A stretch of DNA of 64,000 nucleotides, from the NCBI GenBank assembly GCA_036417435.1, contig CM070900.1:167328815-167392814 (forward strand), written 5' to 3'. The DNA comes from Inia geoffrensis. Its lineage: Eukaryota; Chordata; Mammalia; Artiodactyla; Iniidae. The translations under genes were made by a program, and so were the position numbers. The notes below the pieces were generated by a model, which was not told where the DNA came from, did no database searches, and saw only the letters and a program-made list of their open reading frames with translations. Shown here piece after piece: positions 62,601-64,000 of this stretch (the first letter of the stretch is position 1; each line of letters opens with the position of its first letter).

Positions 62601-64000
62601 ATTAAGGACCATCTCAGAACATCATTTTAAAACTATTTGGTCACTAGCCTCTATGAGTGAAGTGATTAAAATTTGAATATATATAGATTTTATTAGAAAA
62701 AATGCACCAAAGATTGTCATTTAATTTTTGTTTAAAATTAATTTAAAAATTGTCTCTAAGGAAACTAATGCATTTGTGCAATTAACAAATAGTTCAGCCT
62801 TGCTCACTTTTGTAAGTATGTGTATAGCTTAAAAGAACAATTAAATCATAACACTCTGATTCTAATGAAATAGTGTTATGGAATTTGTACCTGAACACTA
62901 CAACACTACATATAAGTGGTAATACATTACACATAATTTACATATTGTAGGAAGAAGAGATATATGAACTTTGACACATATTGTAGCTACTATTCTTGTA
63001 TTAATTTCATTTATTTAACATGATTCCCTAAGGACAAAGTTATCTCTCTAGTTGTCTTCTGACAGATTCCCATTCAGTGTTCTAGGTTTGTGTTCTTTAA
63101 GTGTTGGCTGAAATGGATCAGTAGAACAGTAAATGGATTTGTATCACTTTTAGCATTTTAATAGATGAATAAATGAAATTCAGTGTGATTAATTTTCATA
63201 GAGAATACTATTAGAATCTGTGTAGTCTCCTCTTTGGGAACAGATATAATGTTTGGGGACCTATTTTTGCCTATTGAAACCAACATGAATTGCTTATTAC
63301 TTTTAACTCAGTGATTAAACATAAGCAGAATGAGGATAATTCAGATCATTCTTTTAATCAACCATCTCTAATACAGATTATAATGTTTATAGTAAAAATA
63401 TCACTGTCTTAAAAATAAACCTATTAGTAACAGTATAAAGATATTTTCAGCTCATAAAGTCATTATTTTTATCTTTGGAACAATTAGTAACTTGTTTAAT
63501 GTGCTAAAGTGCTTCTGCACTATCCATCATGAAATAACAATGTCTTTTGTGGTGGACATCCAAAACATTAAACCTTGCATAGAATATTAATGTTTAAAGA
63601 GATTAAAATATAACTATTGATTTGTATAAAAATAAAATCACTACTGTGCTATTTCATATAATTTCATGACAATGAATATCAAGAAACTACATTCAGTTTT
63701 CTTATTGCATCTCCTTCACTTATTTTAATAGCAAGTTTTTATCCAAGACTTTACTATATATATTTTGGAGTCTTAAAATTTTTTGGTCCGTTAGAAAACT
63801 CTTCTAACTGGCTCAGAAGGAACGTCACCCCAAGTTCTTGAAGCTGCTGCATCCTGCTAACTGTAGTTGGATTGTACTGGGGTGATGATATGTAAACGAT
63901 GTGTTGTTTCAAAGTGCTGCAGAGCATTTTAGACCAAAGTTGAAGGTTAAATATGAGATTGAACTGAATAATCTCAGTTGAGACTGAAATGCTGACAGTA
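62601..64000. other. No gene recognised
   Basis: AT-rich. The last 200 bp are more complex in sequence and unassigned; see the rejected snoRNA-like pattern near 63,880. Confidence 0.4.

Noticed and set aside
63880..63960. C/D box snoRNA-like pattern (gtgatga, then later ctga)
   Set aside because: No convincing D box with terminal stem, and no C'/D' arrangement; the match is short enough to be chance.

Overview
This window is nuclear DNA from a mammal, almost certainly a cetacean (whale or dolphin) or a close relative. The evidence is several copies of the tRNA-derived CHR-type SINE (starting gggcttccctggtggcgcag), a young L1 of the cetartiodactyl type, and a background of mammal-wide repeats (MLT1, MER1, MER5A, L2, MIR, L1M). 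I find no host protein-coding gene, rRNA, tRNA gene or CRISPR array. The DNA is AT-rich and reads as a gene desert or a very large intron. Family names come from recognising sequence, not from a database search.

Layout. Bases 1-160 hold the tail of a CHR SINE. Around 3-6 kb there is an MLT1-like LTR and a 5'-inverted (twin-primed) L1. Another MLT1-like LTR lies at 7.3-7.7 kb. From 9.4 to 12.9 kb an old minus-strand L1 is interrupted by two same-family, same-orientation solo LTRs. A duplicated perfect palindrome sits at 13.07-13.11 kb. Around 16 kb a CHR SINE with a perfect target-site duplication (TSD) lies inside an L2 fragment. A MER1-type hAT element with a perfect 8-bp TSD is at 20.5 kb. 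From 21 to 43 kb there are scattered L2, MIR, MER5A, L1M and MLT1 fragments and one short L1 3' end with a TSD. This stretch also has a non-repetitive block at 29.8-30.5 kb and an exon-like segment near 38.0 kb.

The most informative locus is a full-length minus-strand L1 at 44,481-51,324, bounded by a 12-bp TSD. It has a duplicated 5' UTR with a YY1-like site at its start and an intact 301-codon ORF1. Its ORF2 stays in one reading frame for 1,272 codons but carries three stop codons. The L1 appears to have landed in the internal region of an older minus-strand ERV-L-like provirus, whose LTR and tRNA-Leu-like primer binding site lie at 52.1-52.6 kb. From 52.8 kb to the end there are L2, L1M and MER5A fragments, microsatellites and unassigned DNA.

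The only coding capacity is retrotransposon-derived. In the full-length L1, ORF1p (RNA-binding chaperone) and ORF2p (endonuclease plus reverse transcriptase) would act together on their own RNA, but this copy's ORF2 is broken. CHR SINEs are non-autonomous and probably depended on LINE enzymes supplied elsewhere in the genome. I saw no previously undescribed functional system; the findings are structural curiosities and testable candidates.
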